From Acidobacteriaceae bacterium (lineage in GTDB: Bacteria; Acidobacteriota; Terriglobia; Terriglobales; Acidobacteriaceae): a DNA stretch of 45,211 bases. A program made the translations under genes and the position numbers. Below, piece after piece: positions 16,479-25,562 of this stretch. The stretch covers positions 1-45,211 of the forward strand of contig DAHUXR010000031.1 in the NCBI GenBank assembly GCA_027307045.1, given 5' to 3'. Every line of letters starts with the position of its first letter. Positions within the stretch are counted from its first letter, which is position 1. Under the pieces are notes generated by a model. The model was not told where the DNA came from. It worked only from the letters and a program-made list of their open reading frames with translations, and did not search any database.

Positions 16479-19400
16479 CTAGAAAGCCAGCCGCAGGCCG
16501 AATTGCACCTGGCGCGGAACGTCTGCCTGGGAGAAGAACAACGGATCAGTAAGCTGGCTGGCGCTCGTAGGCTTGAGACCCTTCAGGCCGGTGAACGGTC
16601 CGGTGATCAGGTTCAAGGGACCTCTTGCCGTCTGCACGATGCCGTTTGCCGGAATGCCGTTGATATCAAACGCATCGTTCACGTGATTGAAATTGACGTG
16701 ATTCAGGATGTTGACCGCCTGCGCGATCAGATTCAAATGCACGTTGTGCTCGCGATTGATATAGATCGCTTTCTGGAAGTTCATGTCCCAGGTGTAAAAC
16801 GGCGCTCCGCGATTGTTATCGCGCGATGACAGGAACGGTATGGCGTAGTTGCTGTCGAGCGTCTGGCCGTTGACCTTGTTGGTGCTGTTGGGTATGCGAA
16901 CTGAGAAGGGCAGCCCGCTGCGCAGAGTAACGATGGGCGAGATGGTGATGTCGCCCAGAATAGCGGAGAGCGCTCCCTGGCCCGGCTTAAACGGCGTTAC
17001 ATATACGGCATTCGCAGTGAAGATGTGCGGGATATCGAAAACCGAGACGGCCCGGAAAGAGGCAAGGTTGTCTGGCCGGAACCAGTTCTGGAAGCTGGCA
17101 AAATCAATGGTGTCGTCAATCGTTTTGCTCCAGGTGTAATTGGCCTGGAACTGGACACCATGGGTAAACCGCTTTGTCAGTGAGGCAGTGAGGCCATGGT
17201 AAATCGAGCTGCCGTTGGAGGCATACGTGGTGTGCTGGAACTGGCTGCCCGTGGGCGCATAAAGCGGCCCGCCGGTTTGATCTGTGCACGTGGGGAAGAC
17301 GGCCAATACGGCTGCTGGGCATCCGCCTGCCGGAATTCGCTGGTATGCGGTCTCTACCGGCATCTGGAGATGGACCGCGTGATACATGTTGTATCCCAGT
17401 TCCAGAGAGTAATCCTTGCCAAGCTGCTGGGCGATACCGGTGCTGGCCTGGAAGCTGTAAGGGTTCTTGTAGTTGGGGGCGACGCTGTATCCGACGGAAG
17501 CGCCCGGTGTGGTGGTATCGATGCCTACCGCGGCGAAGTCAGCTGGAGACAGGTGACCGAATGGCAGCTTGCCGGTGGCCAGTCCCAGTCCCCAGAGTTC
17601 GGCAACTCGTGGATCTGTCGGGCTGAGAATTTGCAGGACTTCATTGATGTACCGGCCGCTGCCATCCAGCAAGGAACCATAAGACGGAATCAGCACGTCA
17701 ACCGGCGCATAATAAATGCCGGCCCCGCCGCGGATAATGGTCTTGTGGCTGCCAAACGGGTCCCATGCAAAACCCAGCCTGGGCGAGGCGTAAAAGTTGG
17801 CGCCCAGCGGTGAAGGTTCGCCATCAACATCGAAGCGCACGCCGGCGTTGACCGTCAACCGCTGCGACATCTTCCAGCTATCCTGCACATAGCTGCCAAA
17901 ATAGTGTCCCCAGCCATGCCAGATGGGATTGTTGAAGCCCGCGACCACGTCCACAGGCAGGCCAAAGGCAAATGATTGTGCCGCGCTTAGGTTTGTGGAA
18001 GCTGCGCCGAGGCAGAACGGATTCTGTGCACTCTGGCCGCAACCCGGAGTACCCAAATGGAAAGTATTGTTGAAGCCGATCAGATGCGGCTGCACCGCAG
18101 CCGGGGCCAGCGCGATGAGCCCGAGTAGCCCGTCCTTGAAATCAAATTCATTGTTGAACCACAGATCGTCTTCCACGGTGTAATTCGCCGGGCGGTAGGA
18201 TGCGCCAAACTTAAACGTGTGCGCGCCCCTGCTCCAGGTGATGTCATCTTCAAATTGATAGCGCTGCTGATGGGCCTTATAGGGAATCAGTGAAGGCTCG
18301 CCGAAGGTGGAAGTACCGCCGAGACCGGGCGCTCCCAGATTGCCCAGGCTGAAGTTGATGCCATTGTCCGCGTTCGGCAAGGCTTGAGAACTATTGCGGG
18401 GCACAACCTGGATCAATACCTGATTCAGCAGATTTGAGCTGATTGTCCTTGTCCACGTGCCCAGGATGCTGAAGTCGCGCACAAAGAGACCGCTGCCATC
18501 CGGCGTGGAATTGGTGATGCCGGCGATGGCCGAATGGAAGTTGTTATGAACGTAGCCCGCGCGCAAAGTGAAGGTATCGCGGTCACTCTTGAGGTAGTCA
18601 AAACGCATGATTACGTTATGCAACCGGTCTGGAGCGTTGAAAACACCGTTGTCGCGATTGAGGATCTGGGCAAGCTGGGGATCGTTCGTCGGCGTGAGTC
18701 CAGGGGTAATTCCGTTGGCAAAGCCTACCAGGAACGGATCTCCGGAAGCTTTCAGCGCATTGATGTAGCAGAGCTGATCAGGCGATCCGCTGGCAAGCTG
18801 TGGGCCGCAGTTCGTTCCCAAACCTGGCGCGCTGATTCCCTGCGCTTCCGGCGAATTGAGAATGCTATTGAAAAACGGCGTATCCAGCCGCTGGAATTCA
18901 TAAGCGGTAAAGAAGAACAGCTTATCTTTTACCACCGGGCCGCCCAGCGATCCGCCCATGTAAACATTCTGGCTGAACGCCTTGGGGAAGCCTTCCAGTC
19001 CATTGAAGAAATTGGTGGCTTCAGTGTGCTGGTCGCGGAAATAGCCAAAAGCGTCACCATGCCATTTCTGGCCGCCGCTCTTGGTCACAATGTTGATGGC
19101 GCTGCCGTCAGTAAAGCCGAACTCGGCGGCAAAGGCGTTGCGGTTTACCTGATATTCCTGGATGGCATCCACCGGAAGGTTGGTGACGCGGTATTGGCCG
19201 GTGCCATATTCGTTCTCGCCGCCATCGATAGTGGAAAGATTGTTGCGACCGTTGCTGCCCCCGATGGAAAAGCCAGTTGTCAGGTATCCGGTAAAGCCGG
19301 GGTTCTGCGCGCGCGTGGAATCTGAGTTGCTCACGCCGGGAAGCGTGTAAACGTCATTGGTAAAGTTGCGGTTCAGGTTGGGCAGTTCCTGTACCTGGAG

Positions 19401-19829
19401 CGAATTGATAGTGTTGGCCTGCTGCGACTGCTCAGTCTGGATCAGCGGGATGTCCTCTCCCGTGACCTCAACCACCTCAGTGGTCACACCAACTTTTAAA
19501 TGGACGTCATAAGTCGCGCTCTGGCCCACGGTAAGTTCCAGGGCTTTGAACACTTCCCTGGAAAACCCAGTGGCGACCGTGGTGACCTGATAATGGCCCG
19601 GCTGCAAGGCCGAGAAGCGATACGCGCCGTCAGACCCGGTCTTGACCACCTTGGAGATGCCCGTGCTTGTATTGGTGGCCGTGATTGTGGCCCCGGCGAC
19701 TACGGCGCCAGCCTGATCCATCACGGTTCCACGCAAAGTTGCGGTGGCGTAATCCACCTGGCAGAAGAGCGTTGGCGTCATCAGAACAGCAAATACAAGT
19801 ACGGCAAGAATGAAGTTTCTGGACTTCAT
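16479..19829 (-). CDS. Oar-like TonB-dependent receptor with carboxypeptidase-regulatory-like N-terminal domain
   Basis: From ATG 19829 the product is 1,116 residues. The start is chosen because AGGAGACCCCCC precedes it and because MKSRNFILAVLVFAVLM is a signal peptide. Residues about 20-110 form a CarboxypepD_reg-like beta-sandwich (ATLRGTVMDQAGAVVAGATITATN, GAYRFSALQPGHYQVTTVATGF). A plug follows (ELPNLNRNFTNDVYTLPGVSN, IDGGENEYG, INIVTKSGG), then an outer-membrane barrel ending in VQFGLRLAF with the C-terminal Phe used in barrel insertion. This architecture is typical of the large receptor families of Acidobacteriota, thought to import oligosaccharides or other large ligands. The ligand is unknown and no transport partner is adjacent. 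Confidence 0.92.
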   Translation of the reverse strand: MKSRNFILAVLVFAVLMTPTLFCQVDYATATLRGTVMDQAGAVVAGATITATNTSTGISKVVKTGSDGAYRFSALQPGHYQVTTVATGFSREVFKALELTVGQSATYDVHLKVGVTTEVVEVTGEDIPLIQTEQSQQANTINSLQVQELPNLNRNFTNDVYTLPGVSNSDSTRAQNPGFTGYLTTGFSIGGSNGRNNLSTIDGGENEYGTGQYRVTNLPVDAIQEYQVNRNAFAAEFGFTDGSAINIVTKSGGQKWHGDAFGYFRDQHTEATNFFNGLEGFPKAFSQNVYMGGSLGGPVVKDKLFFFTAYEFQRLDTPFFNSILNSPEAQGISAPGLGTNCGPQLASGSPDQLCYINALKASGDPFLVGFANGITPGLTPTNDPQLAQILNRDNGVFNAPDRLHNVIMRFDYLKSDRDTFTLRAGYVHNNFHSAIAGITNSTPDGSGLFVRDFSILGTWTRTISSNLLNQVLIQVVPRNSSQALPNADNGINFSLGNLGAPGLGGTSTFGEPSLIPYKAHQQRYQFEDDITWSRGAHTFKFGASYRPANYTVEDDLWFNNEFDFKDGLLGLIALAPAAVQPHLIGFNNTFHLGTPGCGQSAQNPFCLGAASTNLSAAQSFAFGLPVDVVAGFNNPIWHGWGHYFGSYVQDSWKMSQRLTVNAGVRFDVDGEPSPLGANFYASPRLGFAWDPFGSHKTIIRGGAGIYYAPVDVLIPSYGSLLDGSGRYINEVLQILSPTDPRVAELWGLGLATGKLPFGHLSPADFAAVGIDTTTPGASVGYSVAPNYKNPYSFQASTGIAQQLGKDYSLELGYNMYHAVHLQMPVETAYQRIPAGGCPAAVLAVFPTCTDQTGGPLYAPTGSQFQHTTYASNGSSIYHGLTASLTKRFTHGVQFQANYTWSKTIDDTIDFASFQNWFRPDNLASFRAVSVFDIPHIFTANAVYVTPFKPGQGALSAILGDITISPIVTLRSGLPFSVRIPNSTNKVNGQTLDSNYAIPFLSSRDNNRGAPFYTWDMNFQKAIYINREHNVHLNLIAQAVNILNHVNFNHVNDAFDINGIPANGIVQTARGPLNLITGPFTGLKGLKPTSASQLTDPLFFSQADVPRQVQFGLRLAF

Positions 19830-19870
19830 TGGGGGGTCTCCTTGGCGCGAATGTGTTGACATGAACAAAA

Positions 19871-19888
19871 TGAATGGTCAGTCATTCA
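19871..19888. promoter_or_regulatory. Inverted repeat in the receptor 5' region, candidate operator
   Basis: TGAATG and CATTCA flank six bases, a perfect 6-bp inverted repeat 41-59 bases upstream of the receptor ATG. Size and half-site resemble operators of TetR-type repressors. No such regulator lies in the window, so the role is inferred. Confidence 0.4.
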
Positions 19889-20090
19889 CCGCTCAGAAAT
19901 TAGGGCTAAAATCCTCGCAAGGGAGTGAATCATTATTCTGCACCGGAGTCAAATATTTATTGGTTCAGGGTATTGGGCAGGGCAGGATGGGGAGGCTGGC
20001 TCATCCAGACAAGATCGCCACCTTTTGGATGGGAACGGGTACCGATAACGCGGAATCCGGGGTTTAGAGACGCTTGTGGTGTAGGTAAGC

Positions 20091-20642
20091 TTATTTCAAA
20101 GATGCTTTGCGCTGACGCCATTCTTCCGCCGTAATTTCCCAAATTTCTGAAGGCAAACGGCCAGAAACGTAGTCGCGGTCTTCCCTGGCAATCACCCGCA
20201 TGCCCTGTTTTTCCGATATTCGCCGCGATCCGGCATTGGCAATGGCCTTGGGAACGCGCAACACCGGGAATTTGAGCACTTCAAACCAGTAATCGGTCAC
20301 TGCGTCACAGGCCTCGGTCATCAAGCCTTGTTTCTGCCATGGAAGGCCCAGCCAGAAGCCACGATTGTCGGTTTCACTGCGAAACAGGCTGATTGCGCCG
20401 ATGAGTTGCTGCGGGGCGGATTTCAGCCGAAGCGTCCAGGCCCATTCCTCGCCACGCGCGACGGCAGGGAGAGTAATGTCGCGATAGAACTTATAAGCGC
20501 CATCTGGCGGATAAGGCCACGGCACAGCATTTCTGATATAGCGAACGATCTCCCAATGCGGGAACAAGGTTTGCGTTTGCGTGGCGTCAGCCAGTTCAAG
20601 CGGAAGGAGAATCAGGCGCGCGGTTTGGAGAGTGGGAGTCAT
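20091..20642 (-). CDS. GNAT acetyltransferase of the RimJ/RimL type
   Basis: The product, 183 residues from ATG 20642, has the RimJ/RimL layout: an N-terminal TPTLQTARLILLPLELADA, the LIGAISLFRSETDNRGFWLGLPWQKQGLMTEA acetyl-CoA region in which WQKQGLMTEA takes the place of the RGxGxATEA loop, and IANAGSRRISEKQGMRV near the end. The frame can be opened 14 codons earlier with a GTG but without a ribosome site, and the ATG matches the usual N-terminus of the family. RimJ/RimL relatives acetylate ribosomal protein N-termini, antibiotics or small amines. The substrate cannot be told here. Confidence 0.85.
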   Translation of the reverse strand: MTPTLQTARLILLPLELADATQTQTLFPHWEIVRYIRNAVPWPYPPDGAYKFYRDITLPAVARGEEWAWTLRLKSAPQQLIGAISLFRSETDNRGFWLGLPWQKQGLMTEACDAVTDYWFEVLKFPVLRVPKAIANAGSRRISEKQGMRVIAREDRDYVSGRLPSEIWEITAEEWRQRKASLK

Positions 20643-20752
20643 CCCTGTTGATGATAAAGAAAATTGAAACGTCAGGGTAGACACCGAAGGGACACAAGCA
20701 TTCTTTCTCAGGAAGCATATTCAGTTACGAAAATAGTTTGCCGCGGTAGAAG

Positions 20753-20782
20753 AATGGGCGCGCGTTCTTTCGCGCGCCCATT
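20753..20782 (-). terminator. Hairpin terminator of the CxxCH protein gene
   Basis: A perfect 12-bp stem (20753-20764 with 20771-20782) has a 6-base loop and sits 27 bases past the stop at 20809. The minus-strand tail is CTTCT, a weak T-tract. Confidence 0.65.
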
Positions 20783-20808
20783 GGTGATGCTGGGTTTATG
20801 CGGTGATC

Positions 20809-21942
20809 TTAATGGGCCAAGCTAAGGGACCATACAAAATCGCGGCGTACATATCCAGCAGGAATATTGCCGGGTGGCCCGACAATAAAGTCAGGTGAAA
20901 GCTGCTGGCCTTGCACGTTCACGGTGGAAAGATCATGGCAGGTAATGCAGGATGCTTTCTTCATCAGGCGGGGATTGCCTGCGTTGTCCCCTTCGATGAT
21001 CGAGTTCCCCAGGATTGTGGGCTTGTTTTTTGCATCCACAAAATCCACTTGTACTCCATCGAGGCGATAGTTAAGCCATTCCGGAGCAAGATTGGCCTGC
21101 TTCATCAGCGCAGCCAAAGCAGACGTAAGCTGCGTGGCGGCGCCTGAGCTCCTGGCCGGTTGCGATCCCCAGGGATCATTGCAGCCGAGCACTTTGCACC
21201 GCTGCGGATTAGTAACTGAGTTTTGCGGCTCAAACGTCGCCCACACCCATTTGTCTATGAGCTTGGAGATCAAATGGATGCCGCCGAGCGCGTAGCATGA
21301 ACCATCTACCGTCTCCACATGCACATTGGTCGGCGGATTGCTGCAGCTCGGGAGCAAGATCCAGTCGGCCTTGATCTCAATGGAAGGAGGCGTGAATTGA
21401 AATGCCGTGCCAGCCTTTACAAACTGCTCTTGACCCGCGAGAGTATTGAGATTGTTCGATTGAACATACTTCTGCGCGTCAGGGTTCAGACGGGCCTCTT
21501 CACAGATGGTCCGTTTGCTCCAGGTCTGGCTATTGCAATTCTCGTTGGCGGACTCGGGCAGGATCTGCTCGGCTTTCAGCCGGCCCTTCTTCTGTTTTGC
21601 CTTTTCACGCATGATCCTGGCCAATGGACTCATGTGAAAACGTGGACGCTTCCCTTCTGCTGTGAGCGCGGTAGAACCATAGATCTGGTTTTGATCTGTC
21701 CATTGTTCCCATACAACATACGGATATTGTGTTCCTGCTGGGCAAGTGGCAGCCACAAACAGCTGCCAAGCCGTTTCCTCGGGGGTGGAAGCCATCTGCG
21801 TCGGAAAAGTACATGCGGGCGGGGATTGCAGCATCGGGACTGTGGCAGCCATCACCACAGGTTGCGATCCATTCACAGGTCGGAACATTACAGCTGTAAC
21901 AATAACAACAACCACGGCCAGTAGACTTACAAGTTTGTTCAT
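20809..21942 (-). CDS. Secreted protein with a single CxxCH haem-binding motif
   Basis: From ATG 21942 the product is 377 residues. The start is supported by AAAGGAAATTGG before it and by the signal peptide (MNKLVSLLAVVVVIVTAVMF). Early on there is PEETAWQLFVAATCP and a Trp-rich patch. The middle is alpha/beta with scattered Cys. At 332-336 CITCH gives a c-type haem attachment site, preceded by RLMKKAS and followed by DLSTVNV. The rest does not look like a small cytochrome c; it may be a large enzyme or electron carrier with a haem module near its C-terminus. I do not recognise the main family. It probably acts in the periplasm and needs the cytochrome c maturation system. Confidence 0.7.
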   Translation of the reverse strand: MNKLVSLLAVVVVIVTAVMFRPVNGSQPVVMAATVPMLQSPPACTFPTQMASTPEETAWQLFVAATCPAGTQYPYVVWEQWTDQNQIYGSTALTAEGKRPRFHMSPLARIMREKAKQKKGRLKAEQILPESANENCNSQTWSKRTICEEARLNPDAQKYVQSNNLNTLAGQEQFVKAGTAFQFTPPSIEIKADWILLPSCSNPPTNVHVETVDGSCYALGGIHLISKLIDKWVWATFEPQNSVTNPQRCKVLGCNDPWGSQPARSSGAATQLTSALAALMKQANLAPEWLNYRLDGVQVDFVDAKNKPTILGNSIIEGDNAGNPRLMKKASCITCHDLSTVNVQGQQLSPDFIVGPPGNIPAGYVRRDFVWSLSLAH

Positions 21943-22294
21943 CCAATTTCCTTTCAAGAATTTTTTGCGGATTATAGGGCTGCACCACCGCAAAGAGAAT
22001 GACGATGAGAAACTGTTACAAATCCGGAAATCATTGTTTGCAAAGTGTTGCAGACTTTTGCGGAAATAAAACCCCGAGGCGGCGAGCGCAATGGGAATTT
22101 GAGATCAGCCTGCCTTAGCTAATGCGGAGCCCGGCCACCCTGGTCATTGGCTCACCCCATTCTCTCTTCATCGATGAAGGGCTTCGAGGAGGGCGCACTC
22201 GTAGGGGCAGCAAGGTGAGTTCCATGCCACCATTGAACCTCGATTGGAGCGGCGGTTCAATAGCGAGAGCAACAGTCGCGGAGATTTGCAGGCC
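21943..22294. other. Intergenic region without a visible gene
   Basis: This lies between the CxxCH gene start and the end of the BON gene. Only the ribosome site AAAGGAAATTGG of the CxxCH gene is clear. Short open frames here have no ribosome site or family resemblance. Confidence 0.5.
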
Positions 22295-22651
22295 CTATTT
22301 GATCTGATCCACGACATTGCGCCAGCGGCGGTACTGATCGACCAGTTGCAAGACTCGCTGGTGTTGCACGTGGCTTTTCACGGTCCCGGTGAGAGTGATG
22401 TTCTTGTCGTCGACCGTGGCTTCCACACTGGCGCCGCTGAGTACCGGATCACTGCTCAATAGATCTCGGATGGAATCGCGAATTCTGCGATTCACATCAG
22501 GACTTTCCTGCTGCGGGGGCGAGGTCTGCCCCTAAGAGTCGCCGGCATCTGTGGTGGGCGAGTGTGCGGGCTTTGGGTCCTGACTCTGCAACGATGGTGG
22601 GACGAAGACAAGAAAAATAGCGACTAGAACCAACAGTGAGACACGGGGCAT
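22295..22651 (-). pseudogene. Secreted BON-domain protein gene with in-frame amber codon
   Basis: An ATG at 22651 has a near-perfect ribosome site, AAGGAGGCATTT, and opens with a signal peptide (MPRVSLLVLVAIFLVFV). Codon 40 is TAG (22532-22534). The same frame then continues without a shift through GQTSPPQQESPDVNRRI and a complete BON domain: IRDSIRDLLSSDPVL, VDDKNITLTGTV and VLQLVDQYRRWRNVVDQI. The whole is 118 residues plus the amber, the expected size for a signal peptide plus BON protein. BON domains bind membranes or peptidoglycan-linked partners, often in osmotic stress. A GTG at codon 53 could restart translation but would lack the signal peptide. Loss of function is most likely; suppression or a sequence error are alternatives. 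Confidence 0.8.
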
Positions 22652-22754
22652 AAATGCCTCCTTATCTTTCTCACACAAGTAGCGTTGCACGGGCAGCTAC
22701 TCAGGTTCAATGCCTCTGGCCGGAATAACTAACCGCCACCTGACAATTTGTGCG

Positions 22755-24095
22755 CTAGCCGGCCTTCGCTTTCGGTGTTTCCACATGATCTTTTTCCGCC
22801 GGATCTGTAATGAGCCGCGCGCTGTGGTTATACGTGAGATATGCCCACGCCCATTCGCTCAGCACGAAAAGCCGGTTGCGGAAGCCAACAAGAAACAGCA
22901 AGTGAATGAACAGCCATGCCAGCCACGCAAAATAACCCGATATGTGTAGCTTGCCGAAATCGGCTACGGCGCGTGAGCGGCCAATGGTCGCAAGGCTGCC
23001 TTTATCCAGATATTCAAACTTTTCACGCGGCTTACCTTCTACAGCGCGGTTGATCTGGCGCGCGGCGAATTTGCCCATCTGAATCGCCGCCGGAGCGACA
23101 CCCGGAACCGGCTGGCCGTTGTGCCGCGTGGCTGAAGCAAGATCGCCGGTAACAAAAACTTCAGGATGCGCGGGCACGGTGAGATCGGGCTGAACAATCA
23201 CGCGACCGGCTTTGTCGAGGGGCACACCCAGCATTCTTCCCAGCGGCGACGCGGAAACGCCCGCGCCCCAGAGAATGACCGAAGCAGGAATTTTTTCCTT
23301 GCCCACGGAAACCACGCCTTGCTCAATGTTGGTGACCATGGCGTTGGTGCGGACCTCGACGCCCATTTCTTTCAACTGGCGCTCCGCGCTGGCGGAAAGG
23401 TCTGCTGGATACGTGGGCAAAACGCGCGGGCCGCCTTCCAGCAAAATAATGCGCGACTGGCGCGGATCGATCGACCGAAATTCTTTCGTCAGGTGCCGCC
23501 CCGCAATATCAGAAATCGCACCTGCCAACTCAACGCCCGTTGGCCCTGCGCCCACGACTACGAAATTCAGCGGCGGCGGAGTTCGCTTGGCAATCAGTTC
23601 GCGCTCGGCGGTCTCAAAGGCCATCAGGATGCGCCGGCGAATCTCAGTCGCGTCTTCCAGGGTCTTTAAGCCGGGAGCAAATTGCTCCCATTCCGGATGG
23701 CCAAAATAAGCGTGGGTGGCTCCGGCGGCAACGATCAGGTAATCGTAAGGCAGACTCAATACCCCAGCCCGCGCAGAGACGGCGCGGTCCGGGGGCCCGG
23801 TGTACGGATCGTCCACCAGGACCAGCCTCTTTTGCAGATCAAAGCCTTTTACTTCACCCAGCAAAACCTCGGTATTGGCGGCGTGCCGCAGCACGGTACG
23901 CACGGGAGAGGCAATTTCAGCGGGTGAAAGCACTGCCAGCGCCACCTGATAAAGCAGCGGCTGGAAGGTATGGTGGTTTTTGCGGTCCACCACGGTTATG
24001 TCCACAGGGGCATGGGCCAGGGCCTTGGCGGCGTTCAGCCCGGCAAAACCCGCCCCAATGACCACCACCTTGGGCTTAGTAACGTGCTGTGTCAT
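22755..24095 (-). CDS. ndh: Type II NADH dehydrogenase (NADH:quinone oxidoreductase)
   Basis: This single-subunit flavoprotein moves electrons from NADH to quinone without pumping protons. The N-terminal KVVVIGAGFAGLNAAKAL is the FAD-binding Rossmann fold, FVVVGAGPTGVELAG the NAD-binding fold, and VFVTGDLAS the second FAD motif with Asp. PLLYQVA and AAIQMGKFAA are family signatures. The C-terminus holds a hydrophobic stretch (GYFAWLAWLFIHLLFLVG) for membrane attachment. Length (446 residues from the ATG at 24095) fits the family. Two earlier starts in frame (24104 and 24131) cannot be excluded because no start has a clear ribosome site. Confidence 0.93.
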   Translation of the reverse strand: MTQHVTKPKVVVIGAGFAGLNAAKALAHAPVDITVVDRKNHHTFQPLLYQVALAVLSPAEIASPVRTVLRHAANTEVLLGEVKGFDLQKRLVLVDDPYTGPPDRAVSARAGVLSLPYDYLIVAAGATHAYFGHPEWEQFAPGLKTLEDATEIRRRILMAFETAERELIAKRTPPPLNFVVVGAGPTGVELAGAISDIAGRHLTKEFRSIDPRQSRIILLEGGPRVLPTYPADLSASAERQLKEMGVEVRTNAMVTNIEQGVVSVGKEKIPASVILWGAGVSASPLGRMLGVPLDKAGRVIVQPDLTVPAHPEVFVTGDLASATRHNGQPVPGVAPAAIQMGKFAARQINRAVEGKPREKFEYLDKGSLATIGRSRAVADFGKLHISGYFAWLAWLFIHLLFLVGFRNRLFVLSEWAWAYLTYNHSARLITDPAEKDHVETPKAKAG

Positions 24096-24335
24096 CGGTA
24101 ACATTGTAGCCAGCCATAACCCAACGTACACTGCTGAAGGTAAAAGCTTTATTGGCGCAACGGCCAGAGAGTTGGAAATGGGACGATCGAGGAAAGAGCG
24201 GTTTTAACGAGCAAAGGTAAGCGCGCTCCCCGATTGCCATCCCTGCGGCTCCATGCTACGGTGCAGCCAATTCAGCGGCGCAACATATATAGATCGCTGT
24301 GATAAGGCCCAGGATTCTTTAGTAAGAGTTTAAAC

Positions 24336-25466
24336 ATGCACATTGATGATCTGCTCAGAATTGCGATGGAGCGTAAAGCCTCCGACTTGCATTTGAAAGT
24401 TGGCAACTATCCGCACGTGCGCGTGGACGGCGAACTTGTGCCGCTCACCGAACAACCGCGCGTCTCCGCGGAAGACATGTTGAACATGGCTTTCAGCATG
24501 ATGTCCAACCGGCAAAAACAAAAGTTTAAAGAAGTGGCCGAACTCGATATGGCCTATGGCGTCGCCGGGCTGGGACGCTTCCGCGTCAACGTCTTTCAGC
24601 AACGGGGCAACGTGGGACTGGTACTGCGCGTGATCCCAACCAAGATCCGCGCGCTGGAAGAACTTTATCTGCCCAAGGTAGTCGAACACATTTGCGAAGA
24701 GGCCCGCGGACTGGTGCTGGTAACCGGCGTGACCGGTTCAGGTAAGTCAACCACACTGGCCGCCATGCTCGATCGGATCAATTCCAGCCGCTCTGAGCAC
24801 ATTATTACGATTGAAGACCCTATCGAATTCCTTCATCGTGATAAGAAAGGTTTTGTCAACCAGCGTGAAGTGGAGGTGGATACTCCCTCGTTCGGGTCAG
24901 CCTTGCGAGCTAGTTTGCGTCAGGACCCGGACGTGATCCTGGTGGGCGAAATGCGCGATCTGGAGACGATTTCCACCGCGCTGCACGCCGCCGAAACCGG
25001 TCACCTTGTTTTCTCAACACTGCATACATTGGATGCAGTTGAAACCATCAACCGTATCATCGCTGTATTTCCTCCACCGGAGCAGAAGCAAGTGCGTATG
25101 CAGCTTGGCGCCACATTGCGGGCCGTCGTCAGCCAGAGACTTGTAAAGCGCGCTGACGGTGCAGGCCGCGTTCCAGCCACTGAGGTCCTGATCTCTACCG
25201 CGTTTGTCCGCGAATGCATCATGACCCCGGAAAAGACGCGCCTGATTCATGAGGCCATTGGCGCCGGCACCTCCCAGTACGGTATGCAGACGTTCGACCA
25301 GTCCCTCTACGATTTGTACTCGCAAGGCCTGGTCAGCTATGAAACCGCCCTGGAGAACGCCAGCAATCCGGACGACTTCAAGCTCAAAGTGCAAGGCATC
25401 CATTCCACAGCCGATGCCGCACGCGAGCAGATGGAGCAAGCCGGATTTAGCGCCGGAAGAGCGTAA
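24336..25466 (+). CDS. pilT: Type IV pilus retraction ATPase PilT
   Basis: The 376-residue product is a hexameric ATPase that powers retraction of type IV pili for twitching. The N-terminal part has ASDLHLKVGNYPHVRVDGEL. Walker A is GVTGSGKST (131-139), the Asp box IITIEDPIEF (156-165), Walker B DPDVILVGEMRD (197-208) and the His box HLVFSTLHT (223-231). AIGAG near the C-terminus matches the AIRNLIRE-region of PilT only loosely (RLIHEAIGAG), so PilT rather than PilB is favoured by length and by the missing N-terminal PilB domain; a PilU-type paralogue is possible. No other pilus gene is adjacent. A terminator follows. Confidence 0.92.
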   Translation: MHIDDLLRIAMERKASDLHLKVGNYPHVRVDGELVPLTEQPRVSAEDMLNMAFSMMSNRQKQKFKEVAELDMAYGVAGLGRFRVNVFQQRGNVGLVLRVIPTKIRALEELYLPKVVEHICEEARGLVLVTGVTGSGKSTTLAAMLDRINSSRSEHIITIEDPIEFLHRDKKGFVNQREVEVDTPSFGSALRASLRQDPDVILVGEMRDLETISTALHAAETGHLVFSTLHTLDAVETINRIIAVFPPPEQKQVRMQLGATLRAVVSQRLVKRADGAGRVPATEVLISTAFVRECIMTPEKTRLIHEAIGAGTSQYGMQTFDQSLYDLYSQGLVSYETALENASNPDDFKLKVQGIHSTADAAREQMEQAGFSAGRA

Positions 25467-25504
25467 TCGCTCAACTTGTAAACAACCACCAAAACGAAAT
25501 ACCC

Positions 25505-25540
25505 AAGGAGACGTTGTTAGACGACGTCTCCTTTATTTTT
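25505..25540 (+). terminator. Rho-independent terminator of pilT
   Basis: AAGGAGACG pairs with CGTCTCCTT and is followed by TTTATTTTT. It starts 39 bases past the pilT stop. Confidence 0.85.
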
Positions 25541-25562
25541 GGGGCGGCGTTTTGATCAAACT

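Noticed and set aside
22532-22534. TAG read as pyrrolysine in the BON gene
   Set aside because: No pyrrolysine synthesis genes or PYLIS-like element were seen, BON proteins have no known need for it, and simple nonsense mutation is more likely.
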